The translations under genes and the position numbers were made by a program. From Datnioides undecimradiatus (taxonomy: Eukaryota > Chordata > Actinopteri > Lobotiformes > Datnioididae), in NCBI GenBank assembly GCA_008933995.1, contig WARS01000009.1:4000001-4064000 (forward strand): a DNA stretch of 64,000 nucleotides, written 5' to 3'. Positions within the stretch are counted from its first letter, which is position 1, and every line of letters starts with the position of its first letter. Positions 31,964-44,188 of this stretch are shown one piece after another. Below the pieces are notes generated by a model that saw nothing but the letters and a program-made list of their open reading frames with translations, had not been told where the DNA came from and made no database searches.

Positions 31964-33985
31964 TTACAGTCTGGTGCTGGGGTGTACCGAGGACAGCTGA
32001 GGTGGTGGGAGGGTGGAGAGAGGATACAGGTGGTGCAGCAGGTCCCCGTACAGTGCTGCCCCGCCCGGATGCCTGTAGAAGTGGTGTGGGCTGGGGCTGG
32101 AGGCCAGCAGCTGCCTGTGGAGCATCATGGAGTGGAAGGCTAACGGGGGTACGAGGGGAGACACTGCTGACTGGCTCTTTAGGTACTGCAGACCTGGGTG
32201 CTGCTGGAGCCCGTCCTGGGCTCCTGGTGAGACCAAGCTGCCCGTCGGGTACATGCTGGGGTAGAAGGGTGCGGCGTGGTGTGGGGGGTAGGTAGTTGTT
32301 GGGTGGCCCTCGGGGAGGTGATTGTTGAGGTGCACGGCGTGGGCCGGCTCAGCTGGTTTTAGCTCTTCTGGGTCGCTGCGTCGGACTGCTCCAGCAGGGT
32401 GAATGGGTGTCACCACACGTACTTTCCTTTCTGGGACTTCCTCACTATCTGGTTCCACTAAGCTCCGCTTACTAGGCCGAATGGGGCTGGTGAGGGACGA
32501 ATCACTTGAAGCTTTTGGGCTGGGAAATGGCTGCGATGACTCCGCTGGGCTCTGTTTGGGGGGAGAGATGGTCATAGGAGGAACTCTGCACGCCTTAGGG
32601 TGGGAATCTAAACCCTGGTGCAAGATGGGATATGGGATATTGCAGAAAGCAGGCTTGGAGAAGGAGGACACCCTCTGAGAGAGAGGTTTAGAGATTGTGA
32701 AGTCTCTGGGTTCATCTTCTGCCTCCCTCCTCTCTCCGTGTGTTTGAGTCCTATCGCTGTAGTGAGATCTGTAGGCCAAGCCCTCTTGCTCCAGGCCGCC
32801 ACAGACAAAGCCTTGGCTGCCTTCACGTTCCCTGGTGTAGTGCTCCCTCCGCTCTCCATTGGGGAAGCCGGCCATCCTCTCCTGGCTCAGGCAGTTCTCA
32901 GTTTGCCTGTACAGACTGTGGAGATGAGGTGAGGAGTAGCAGTCACCTGCGTAGCTCCGGGCCTGAGCAGCTGGGCCATGGAGTAGCTTCTCCCCAGCGT
33001 TTTCCACACCATCCTGGCCATGGGACCGGGTTAGATAGGGCTGCCACGGCGGATTAACTTGAGGCTGGAGGTGATGACTTGTCCGTGCGCTGTAACTCTC
33101 TGCAAGCTCCCCGGCAGGGCTCCTCTCTGATGGGCCACCGGCGGCTTGTTGGTGAGGCTTACTGCTCTGGGCATGCTGGATGACTGATGGCCTAAATATG
33201 GGCGCTACCTCCGGGATGTTGTCTGACACACACCCGTGCCTCTGTCCTACCACCTCCTCCTCACCGTTTCTCTTCTCCTTCTCCCTTTCAGCCACTGATA
33301 TGATAGGGAGAGAGGATGCAGCTGTTGAGGGTGGTGGCTGTCGAGAAGGAGAAGTGAAGGAGAAAGGGTTGGACTCACACACTTGGGAAAGGAGCTTCTT
33401 TTTGGCTAAAGGAGACATGACCCCCTGGCTGGTTTTGCAGTAGGCAGCTGTCTGTGCGGCGCTCTGGGTGGACTCCTTCTTAATGACCCCATAGTCTTCT
33501 TTCTCTGGGAAGGAATCTGTGCTTAAGTCTATACACTGTCTGTCTTCCTGCTTACACATTGGTAACACCTTGCCCACTCTCCCACCATGACTTTCTATGG
33601 AGTCTTTGACCCTTGACGAGGGCTCAGGGAGAGCAACATGTCCTGCAGGTTTGTTCTGATCCCAGCGGTGAGGCAGGTAGGGGTTTTTAGGAATGAAATG
33701 CCCTTCAGTTTGCTGTTCACATGAGAGTTTTGCTTGGAGGGCCTCGCCGAGCCTCCATTCAGGCTGGGGACCGGGCCCCGTGTGGAGGGGTAGACCAGCA
33801 TGTGGCGCTCGGCAGTCTGGCTCTTTGGGGCAGAGTGACGATGGCTGCTTCACTGCCAAAGACTCCTCTTTCTTAACGGTAAGATGTACCTCCTCTTCCT
33901 CTATTACGATTGGCTCGTCTCTCAGCGATATTTCCTGTTTTATGGCTGCGGACAGCTCATGATTCTCCTCTTTCCCCTTCGAGTC
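31964..33985 (-). CDS. arid5b: arid5b terminal exon, 673 residues
   Basis: A single long exon following a TGCAG acceptor, ending in a stop at 31966-31964. Conserved islands (MSPLAKKKLLSQV, SSPHLHSLYRQTEN, HPKACRVPPMT, LQYLKSQSAVSPLV, LAFHSMMLHRQLL, QLSSVHPSTRL) sit in fast-evolving Ser/Pro/His-rich sequence. The first 75 residues hold two SUMO-consensus sites (IKQE, VKKE) and a third (IKKE) lies about 170 residues in. Confidence 0.96.
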   Translation of the reverse strand, partial: DSKGKEENHELSAAIKQEISLRDEPIVIEEEEVHLTVKKEESLAVKQPSSLCPKEPDCRAPHAGLPLHTGPGPQPEWRLGEALQAKLSCEQQTEGHFIPKNPYLPHRWDQNKPAGHVALPEPSSRVKDSIESHGGRVGKVLPMCKQEDRQCIDLSTDSFPEKEDYGVIKKESTQSAAQTAAYCKTSQGVMSPLAKKKLLSQVCESNPFSFTSPSRQPPPSTAASSLPIISVAEREKEKRNGEEEVVGQRHGCVSDNIPEVAPIFRPSVIQHAQSSKPHQQAAGGPSERSPAGELAESYSARTSHHLQPQVNPPWQPYLTRSHGQDGVENAGEKLLHGPAAQARSYAGDCYSSPHLHSLYRQTENCLSQERMAGFPNGERREHYTREREGSQGFVCGGLEQEGLAYRSHYSDRTQTHGERREAEDEPRDFTISKPLSQRVSSFSKPAFCNIPYPILHQGLDSHPKACRVPPMTISPPKQSPAESSQPFPSPKASSDSSLTSPIRPSKRSLVEPDSEEVPERKVRVVTPIHPAGAVRRSDPEELKPAEPAHAVHLNNHLPEGHPTTTYPPHHAAPFYPSMYPTGSLVSPGAQDGLQQHPGLQYLKSQSAVSPLVPPLAFHSMMLHRQLLASSPSPHHFYRHPGGAALYGDLLHHLYPLSTLPPPQLSSVHPSTRL

Positions 33986-36900
33986 CTGCACGCAGAAACA
34001 CGATAGTTGCCACAGTTAGTTCTCACAAAAGAAGAAATAAGACACTGATAACATTTTCTTATTATTTGGCAATTTCAGAAACAACAGGAATTCAAGACAG
34101 CAAGCGGCATTGATGAGAAAGCATGCGGAGAATAAAATTAAATTGAATTTAAAGCGTGGAGGAATCCTGATGAGGCAGCAGCTGGGAGAGGTCTGTGACT
34201 GACCTGTGATTGCTCTTGGCCTTTCACTGTCTCCCCTCTGTCCTTTTTACTTTCTGTCTTGGGAGGGTTGGGGCCTTTCAGTTTTTTGGCCCCCACTCCT
34301 TTGGCTTTGGCTCCTGAAGCTTTCTCCTGACCGCCCTCCTTCCTGGGTTTGGTCAAGGGGAGGGGTTTGTCCTGCTCGCCTTTAATGTACCTCTCATAAG
34401 GAAGGAGGAGCCTGAGGAAGAATGCAGGCAAAGGAATGCAGATGAGTTTGTGGTATGATCGAGTCATGCTTGTAAGGCAATATTACTAATCTATGTTTTT
34501 GTTCATCATGCACAGTTTAGATATTAGATATTTTAAATATATAAGTATATATATATATATATATATATTTTATTTATTTATTTTTAATCCTAATGTGGGG
34601 TGGGTGAAGTATTTTCAGAGTACACCACCTTGCTTTTTTGTGTCTATGCCATAGAAGAGAAAAGTAAAGCACAATAAACTACACAAGTACTTTGTTTGGT
34701 AATACAGAGAACAGAATGAGCTGCAGCGTCGCCACAGGCATGCAAAGTATCAAATACCTTGCTTTAAAACCTCCCTGTTTTAATACCTGGCAACCATTAA
34801 CAATCCGCTTGTAATTAATCTAGGTTAGGGGAAATCCAGGTTCAGATTGGTGCCAGAGTATGTGTGTGTGTGTGTGTGTGTGTGCGTGCGTGCGTGTGTG
34901 AGAATGTGAAACACCAGTTATCTCCTGCTGAGACAGATCACATTTGGTATTAGTTTAACCAAGAGAGAAAAGAATGTGTGTGTGTGTGTATGTTGTGTTT
35001 GTGGGTGTGTAAAGTTAATGTGGTTAGTAATAAAAAAAGGAGGAAAACGTCTGGAAGAATAGAAATCATGTCGTTTAAAGCAAACTCGCAGCATCTAATC
35101 TCTCATTTAATGCTGTAATATGATTAATCTCAGCAGCCCTTAAAGTGGTTACAGTAATAAAATATTTTGGCGGGTAACAGTACACTCTAGTTTTTAACAC
35201 ACTGTCCATTTGACGTGACTAAATGCAGGATAGCTGCATGCACTCCTGCTTAATTAAGTCCATACAAAGTGACAAGGAACATTCAACTATTTTTGACTTC
35301 TGTTATTTCTCTTCTGAATACTTCCCAAGTCAATTTTCCGTATCTGATGTCATAACTAATGGGAACATTAAGATCTGGATAATATAACAATACCCATGTG
35401 TAAAATAATGACATGAAGAAACCAGTGAGGGAAACTTTTAGACTTTTATTGCTCAGTAAAGAAAATGGAAATTGGCCCTAGACCAGAAATAAGAAACACT
35501 GTGGAAGAGGAAACCAAGACAACTGAAAAACTACAACACTCCAAACTTCAATAAGCTCCTCTGAAAACCTCTCCAGCTCCTCTGTCAGGTTTTTTACAAT
35601 AACAATCCATAAAAGCCAGACAGAAACATGACTTTCTCAGTCATGAGAAAAAATAAGGTCTTCTCGTGTAACGACAAGAGACGGTTGCAGTATTCCTTTT
35701 AAGGGACATGGCGGTAAAACAAACAATGAATCAAGAGCTGTTTCGCCTCCTCTTCAAAAGGAAGAAAAAAAGCCTCAGAGAGTTCAAGAGGCTCTGTGGG
35801 ATTTTTTGTTATTTTTCCTCTGAACAAAAGTGCTGGCAGGGAAAGCGGTGAAACTACATTTCATACAGCTGGTCTGGCACCAGGCCCCAGGCCAAGAAAG
35901 GAAATGTACTATTAAATGTGACTTATTGGAAAGACGGAGAGCAAAGGGGTTGTGAAAGAGAAGAGGGGAGGGAAAGAGAGCAAAAGGAAAAAGAAACGGA
36001 GGGCTAGAGGGGAGTGAAAGAGGGGATAATGACATGTTAATGAAGAGCAAAAATGATTCTGAATGAAGGAATGAAGGATCCTTGAAAAGAGATTAAAAAA
36101 AAAAAACAAACCATGCAGTCTCTCTAACTTTAAAATAGCACCAGTGGTATTCATTGCAAACAGGGAGGTGGTTCTCAGGCTTTCTATAATCAGATATTAT
36201 TACAAAGAACAGGCATGTAGATTAAAAGTTTCACTGTTATAAGATGGTGGATTTCATTTCTTCGGGCTAGCAAATGCATCTTCAACATGTGCAAATGTCC
36301 ATCTGTCTTTTCAGTGATCAAAACGGCTACAAAAGTGGCAGACATATATATTTAAATACACTAAAGCCGGGCGCGCTGTTGACTATCACAATGATCTGTG
36401 GGAAAGAGACGACTGCCTTGGCCTGGGTCAACTTTATGGAATGTCAATATGGGGTGGGGGTTGGGGTGTCGCAGGCCCGGATAATGTAAGAGCTGAGCCC
36501 GGGAAATTACTGGAGCCTTAAATAGTTCCAAATGGAAAGACAAAGACACTATGTGGGCCGAGGAACCAAAAATCACTCTCGGGAAGTTCCATTACATTGT
36601 CAGAATTATTTGCTTTGTTACGCTTAATAATTATAAAGGCGAGAAGTGCGGCCTATTAAAACTATTCTTTCAATAAGAAGCACTTTCAGTTCCAAGACAT
36701 ACACCCTTTACAGTTTATGTTAATTCGCAGAAATGGCTGAATAAGCAATGAAGGCTCAGGCTGCGGGGCACTCACTCGTTTTTCCATTTTTAACCCTGTG
36801 TTTAAAAAAAAAAAAAAAAAAAAAAAAAAGTGTAAAATCATAATAGAGGTCCTCAGTGTGAAAGACTGGAGCAGCGTATATATAACTTAGTCATGATCGT

Positions 36901-39900
36901 GTAATATAGCACTCATAATACAACACCACTTATATAAGTAGCAATTTCCTCCAAGGAAGGGGAAGGGCTGAGCTTGGCAGCCACCGCATTAGCTGAGAGG
37001 AAGCCAGGTGTAGTTAATAATTTACGCCACTAGGGGGCGCGTGCTGCACTGAGAGATTCCAGGAAAGAATTTCATTAAGGCAGGAGAGGCAACATTTTTA
37101 TGAGGTCAATAAATACTTAACTTCCTCTCATGCCAATTTATCACTCGGCTTTTGTTTAAGCAGCCGTTTTCCATGATGATAACAAGCGACTAAAATATGC
37201 AGTGGAGAGATTAAACGTTGAATAGGTGGAGATAGAGGATGTCTCACCTAATTAAACTGAAAATATCTTTGTATACATATATGTAATGCATTTTTCTGAC
37301 TGATCTTTAAAATCTGTGACATGAATAACAGTGTTAACCTCAACATCAAAACCACAACTGTCAACTAAGCATGTCTGTGCCTTTGAAATAATGGATTGCG
37401 CACAAAGCACCTCCCCTGAAAAAAACACAACTTGGCAAAAACAAGGTGACTTTACCAGCAATGTGCTGCTCTCATCTGAGTTTTGTGTTACAGGAACAAG
37501 CAGTGTGCTAGAATCCAAGAAATGCCTAAGTCACCAAATAAGTGGAAAAAGCCTGCAGGCCGTTCTATTTCAACAATTTCCCTCCCATCCGTGCTGAAAT
37601 TAATTTTAACTGGTGTTGTGTTAAGATCACAAGAGCTGCTTCACGCGTGAAAAAAAGAAGGGAAAAAAGGAAAAGAAACTATTTAAAGAGCTGGTGGACA
37701 AGCCCCCGGGGGCTGCAGAAAGATTTGGGGGGAGAGAAAATGACTTACTTTTACAAGCCTGTAAGGGAAAGAGAATAAAATAAAAAAAAAAAGATAAAAT
37801 CAAATCTTTATCAAACCTAAATGCAGTGATTAAGCATCATCACAGCAATGAGAAAACAATAACTGCTGCAGAGACAGAGAGAGACAAGACGCCAGCAGAG
37901 GGATAAACAGACATTGTAGCTGGTCCCTCTGCTTTGGATTCATGCCTCAAAGCCCCTCTTTTGTCTCGAAGCCAAACCACTTGAGGTGACCCTCATTCAT
38001 GCAGTTAAAACAGGAGGGCAGCGCAGGAATGTATGAAAAACTTAAGTCCTTTGTCAAGTCTGAAAATACCAGATTTAAAATGACCTCTACTGTTCCCCCG
38101 GGGTTTGCTCTCATTAGCTGCTGCTGCAGCTCGCAGTAAATGTTCGCCCTAGCAGGTGTGAGCCAACAGTGCTAACTATTTAAAATAAATGTGTATTATT
38201 CTGCATAAAGAAACGCTCAAGTATTAATTCCCCAAAAACATACAGCAAATGTCCCTTCCCGCTGCCCTACAGTGGACTGAAATCTCTGCAAGTGTCATTA
38301 ATTTAATTTGCTACACTGAACTAGTTATTAATCTCAGCAGACTTGAATAGATTCTCATATAGTCAATTGCCTGTCACACGTCAGTGGCGTAATTTGTGAT
38401 TTCTCATTGCCACTGGGGAACGCAACCTTGGACCTTTTGATTAAATTCCACACATAAAGAAATTACCCAATATTGTGATTTGTTAGATCGTTGCAAAAAA
38501 CTGAATACTCACTGAATACTCAATGAAGCTTTTTGTCTTGGGGAAACCATCTAGCGCACGGAGATTAAAATAGCTGCCTGCTATTTTAGTGTAAAGAACA
38601 TGCAGCTCTTTGGCTGCATTCCCACTGAAGCTGAAGTCCAGATTCAGAGGAAGACTCATGGCTATACAAAGAACTTGGCCATGCTTTGACAACATGTTGA
38701 GACATTGTTTATAGTGTGCTAAGGAATGCTGACGGACAACATGCAACCATGTTCTCATATTGCTGCTTCTCTGCCCTATTTTTCCTCTCCTACTTCATTT
38801 CTTAATATTGAATCATTTCTGTCTGTTTATTCAAATCTATCAATGTTTCTGTCTCTCCCTCCCTGCTCCTCTCAGGTCTGGGAATAAAAAGCAGGGAGCA
38901 CATGTAGGTGATACTCCCTCCCTAGCACTTCTTATTGTAATCCAATAATACCCTGCGCTTTAGAACAAGAGACCAGAGTAATTGAAATCTGTGTTTGAGC
39001 TACAGTATTAGACAAAGCAAGCTAAAGTCTAATGCGCCACATTTGATGTATCTGCAATACATCAAGGACAATGCAGAGATGCTGACGAGTGCAGGATACA
39101 GAGAAAAATAAAATAATAATAAAAAAAAATAACACAATTTCCTGCCCCCTGTCTGTTCCCCAAATCTGAATCGCATTCCATTATAATGCTCAGTGTGAAT
39201 AGTGCTTCAAGGTTTCCTAATAATTATGAGTAACAAATGTATTTTTATATCTGGAGAGCAGCTTTAGCGAATGCAGAGGAACATCGATACCAGGAGGAAT
39301 GAATAAAGGCTGAATCAATAAAACATCTAGTCGACTAAAATTGGAACAGGCGTGCATCTGTCTTAAAAGAAACACATATCTGCATGATCTGAGCCGGAGA
39401 ATATTTCACAGGCCTCAGACTCTATGTACAGTGCATCTGGCAGACATCTAATACTTTTAAGATGAAATGATCTAATCCAAAAACCCCTCATCTGCGCTCT
39501 CCGCTATTGCCCAAAACCTCAGAGTTTTTAAATAGCAAATTATTCTAAATAGCTTCTCTGTTGCCATGGATACCCCCTCCAAACCCCCCCCTCCCACCCC
39601 AATACCAACCCTGTTGTGCAATTACATTAGAGTGCCAAGGCATGGTGAGGTATTAAAAATCTGTAACGGGCAGAAATGAACAGAGATAGTGAAATGTGAT
39701 GTTTCTGTAACAAGAGATCATGTAGGAAACCAGGAAGATTAAATATGTAGGAGCTGTTAAAAGGCGCTGACCTGTATAATGAAAGAAACAGCATGAAGTG
39801 CAAGGCAGGGAGTGGGAGAGAGGGAGAGAAGGGGGGGGGGGGGGTTAGCACAGAGAAAATGGCACAGCACAGAAGCAAAAGGCAGTCTATTTCAAGGTTA

Positions 39901-42900
39901 TTGATGCCATCTTTTTCATGACCTCATTTTTAATTCAGAGCGCTGGGCCCTGACAGCTAATCTCGGGAAACGGTTTAAATAAATATCATTAAAGCTTCCC
40001 CATAGCTGCAGCGGCAGACCTTGGCTTGGACGTTCCTACATTGATTTTTCCCTGCGCACTAATGAACGCCGCTCCACGACTAAAAAACAGTAACTTTGAA
40101 AATGACAATTAGCTGAGGTTATCTCCTGTTCAATTCCAGCTATGTAACTCCATTACTACCAGTGATTACCACCTGCTCCTGGACAGCATAAATACAGTGA
40201 TTATGCCCCTGGCTCCATCTTTCACAATAACATCTCCTAGGAAACCATTTCATATGATTTTACCATTAGGGCTGTAAAGGGATAATGTGTATAATTTAAA
40301 ATGAGAGCTGAATGCTTGTGGATATTCACAATCTTCAACCCAAAGAACACCTACACAGCAAAGAATATCCACTTAATTTAAAGCAATTATGCCCTAAAAT
40401 ATTGTTTCCTTCCTTCCTACTGGCTTGAGACTCCTTATTTCCTTCCCTACCTTACTTTGGCCCACTGAGACAAATCAGAAGTGATCCTTCTGAGAGGAGA
40501 GGAAAACATAAGTGTTGTTCCAGTTTGTACACTGTACATTCTTCCCTGTGAATTATATTTCTGTAGCACATTGACTAATGATTAAAGGTGGAAACAAAGA
40601 CGCCTCTGGGGAACAAACACACACTTCAGCGAGCCCACAAACAGCCTCATTCATCATGCGGAGAGAATGGCCGTGTTTGCTGAGTTAATACAATGAAGCT
40701 AATTGCCCTCCAAGCAGCCCAAACACCAAGGCTCAGCTAAAATTATTCCCCTGAATGGAAACTTGCTCAGCTTCAGCTGATCTCTCTCTCTCACTCTTTC
40801 TCTCTCTCTCTCTCTCTCACACACACATGCCCCATCACCCCCACCCCTCCCTCTTACACCTTCCCTCCCTGTCAGCCTGATATTCACTGCAGTGTGTGGA
40901 TATTATTGCTTTGTATTGATTCAGCATTATTTTCTCTCAGCTGCTTCTCGGTGGCTGGAGAGGGAAAGGCCAGCGCAGCAGCAGTCACACCTCAGCGCTT
41001 CCCACGCGGTTTCATCCTACCCCACCCGCCTTCCTACGACCCTATTTACACCTTATAAACTGATGAACAATATAGCTTTTCACATCTGGCTTCAAAGTAA
41101 TTTCTTGGCAGAGACAGATCATACCCATTTCAAAGCTAGATAAACAAGGATCAAAGACACATTCCTGTCTTTTGCAATAAAATGGTATTTGGCCAGCATC
41201 ATCTCCGAAGCTAGCTGTTCAAAGTCATATCTATTATTAGTATAAATAAGGAGCTCCGCCGTGCAGCAGCGCCTCCCTTAAAACATATCCCTGTTTGAGG
41301 CGGTGAGGAAGAACTGGGAACGTAGTGTAAACACTGAAACACCTTCGGCAGAACATTTAGAGGCACATTGTCAACTTGTGTACAAATAAAACACACTGAA
41401 CAATGCACTCCTCACACCTATGGTTTCACAAATTTCCTGGAAAAGCCACTCCGGCCACCACTGCCTGTGCTTGCAAATTCGCTTACAGCATGCAATCTTG
41501 ACACAATATGAAGCTGCCCGGCTCTCTCATATGGCACTGCTGGCATATTGCTGTATTACTGACAGGTGTGTGTGTGTGTGTGTGTGTGTGCCTGAGCTGT
41601 GCTGAGGCATGAACCTGCAGCAGCCGGAGGGATGTGGAGAGGGTCACCAGCCCGGAGGAATGACCTGCCTCATGAGCGACTGGTTATCTCTTGTTGGGAA
41701 GATCGTATTTGGCATTTGTTTAACCTTGGGAAAGTGGGCGTTTGTGCATGTTTGTGTGCGCGTGGGTGTGTGTGTGAGCGTGTGCAAGCGGCCCTGCATA
41801 ATACCCTCACAGCTCCCTCAGGATCATATCCATATGCTTGCTTTGGTTTGGTAATACCATCTGAGTGATTATAATGTGGAGGCTCAAAATGCTGCAGTGT
41901 CTGACTGAATGATTAGATGAATACATTAAACTCGTGTTTTCATTTTATCTTGCATGCAGCTCTGTGTGCTTGCAATGCATATATGGAGGAAAGGGTGGTT
42001 ACTGTATATATGCGTGTATTCATGTAGGTCAGTTAATAATTTAAAACTTTGCTGTCGTTCTGAGCTTTTAAATCCCCTTTAGCCTGCTCGTAGAGCAGCA
42101 CGGGTGGAGTTTACTGCATAATTGGTTCCATAGTGCCGCACAAATAATCAATTAATCCTATGAAAATAACCAAATCGCATCTCATCACGAATTCATTTTG
42201 GCCCATAAGGTACACATTTCTTAATAATATTAGAACTGCATACCATAACTGTGAGAGACAGTGAGGAGTGATTTGCAAACTATTCCAATGCTGGAAACAT
42301 TAGTCTGCATGTATGCATAAGTGCACTGACTTTCCCTGAATAAGATCAATATTTGTCTTGTAGTGTCCTGATGTTATGAATAAAGCATTGTGAAATCGTA
42401 TTTGAAGCAGCTGTCGGGGGGGGGGGGTTTACTCACTTCAGGCGATGCAAACTGTTCCATGTGTGTGCGCATAGCAGTAATGTGTCATGTGTAACTGCTG
42501 AACGTAATAACTCACCTCTCGTAGTGTCTCCGTGTACACGTGGCGGCACTTGTGCTGCTGGGGTTCCCGCCCAATTCATCATATACATGCTTCCACTGTC
42601 TGCGGACCGTTATCTGGAGGGGATGAATGAGAAGACGAAGGGCGATAAGACGTAAAGCAAAAGAAAGAGAGACAAAGGATGACAATAAAATTTAGGTAGA
42701 GTGAGGGAAATTGAAAAAATATGAGAGGAAGAAAGAATACAAAAAAAAAAAAAAACAAAGAGAAAAACACAAGTGGTTGACATCATTTTGAGGTCTTGGG
42801 GAGTTACTGAGTCATGATGTTCCAGTTATTGAATCCTCAACACTCAATTCTCTAACATAATAAGCTCTGTTAACATCATGCAGCCAGTTGTTCCTGCTAT

Positions 42901-44140
42901 AACCCCTTATCCCATAACAGATGACAGGCTACAACACAAAACACAAAACTCCAGGCTGCCACAGAGCTAACAAAGCCTCGACATGAAACGTGAGATAATC
43001 AGCTGCAGATATGAGGGTTTTAAAAGGATATGAGCCCCCATTATATGAGCTGTATCCTGTTTATGGTCTGGTCTGGCTGTCTGTTTGGATGACATTATAC
43101 TAGCGAGCTAATGAAGAAACAGGCATGAGCAATACACTTGACGACTTAACATCAAACACTGACTTCACTTCGGAAACACGTCGCACATGAATAGTGAATG
43201 AATAAACGGCAGGTAAAGCAGCCAAGTTAAATCATACATAGTTATTTCTGACTCACTTTGGTTGTGTATGTGCGTGCATACAGTATATGCGCACAGTTGT
43301 GGGCACATATGTGCATTTCACTTCATCTCCAACATGGGAAAAAATGAGCGATTTGACCAATTTCCTCCTGACCAGTGCAGGGCAGGGGAACATGTGTTTT
43401 CCACTCCAAGGGGGTTTTGAAACAACGGCATCATTTTTGCTAAATGTGGCTCTGAGCAAGACTTTCTTCTTGGGAAAATAGTGACTGACCTCAAGGGGCA
43501 AAAGGAGGGCAGAAAAAGAAAAGACAAGGAAGGAAAAAAGGGGTGTAGAAGGAAGAGATAATAGAGAGAAAGAGTGCAGGAAAGGCTGGATATCAGGAGG
43601 AGGGAAACAGAAGGGGAGGGGGGATAGAAGAAAGAAGGGAGGGACCTTAACGAAAGGGAACAAATATATATTGCCACACATGTGAATACTTACCAACTCA
43701 TATCCTCCGAGTTTCTGAGCAGCTTGAAACATAGTCCAAAGGTTGACTGTTGGGAGAAAGAAGACAAACAAGACAGTCAGGAACTCTGGGAAAGGACCTG
43801 AGCTGAAATACATGACGTCATATAGAGTCATTACACCAGAGAGAGGGGATAAAATACAGCACTGCAGGAGGAATTTAAATGCTTTATTTAAGTAAACGTA
43901 GCAATAGAAAAAAAACCCATTATGAGTCACAGTTTCTCTGGTAAGTATGACCAGCATAATGTACCATAATATAAAAAGTAAAAGTACTCACTGTGCAGTT
44001 AAACCATTATATATTACATGACTGGATTAGCAGTGCTATTTCAAAGTTGTGGCTGGTGTAATTTAATTCATAACAACAAACTATATTTCACAACTTACGA
44101 TATATTTGTAAGTGAAAACTAAGTAATTGCATTATAAGAG

Positions 44141-44188
<48 letters not shown>

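Larger units (their letters stand above)
34412..42515 (-). other. arid5b: arid5b intron, 8.1 kb
   Basis: No exon was seen. It contains AT and GT microsatellites (34546-34568, 34861-34900), a poly-A run (36804-36829), a CTCF-like motif (37027-37041), a CT/CA tract (40781-40826), a GT run (41565-41590) and G runs at 39831-39844 and 42416-42427. Several stretches (for example 36560-36700 and 39900-40150) look non-repetitive and could be conserved enhancers, but that cannot be judged from one sequence. Confidence 0.65.

Noticed and set aside
31714-32295. 193-codon plus-strand frame rich in Gly/Val/Trp
   Set aside because: It is antisense to the arid5b terminal exon; its openness reflects the codon composition of the real gene.
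42600-42601. Nearer acceptor CGCAG for the arid5b recognition-helix exon
   Set aside because: Using it would delete the conserved ITxRR residues and break the frame with the preceding exon; CCTCCAG at 42614 keeps both.
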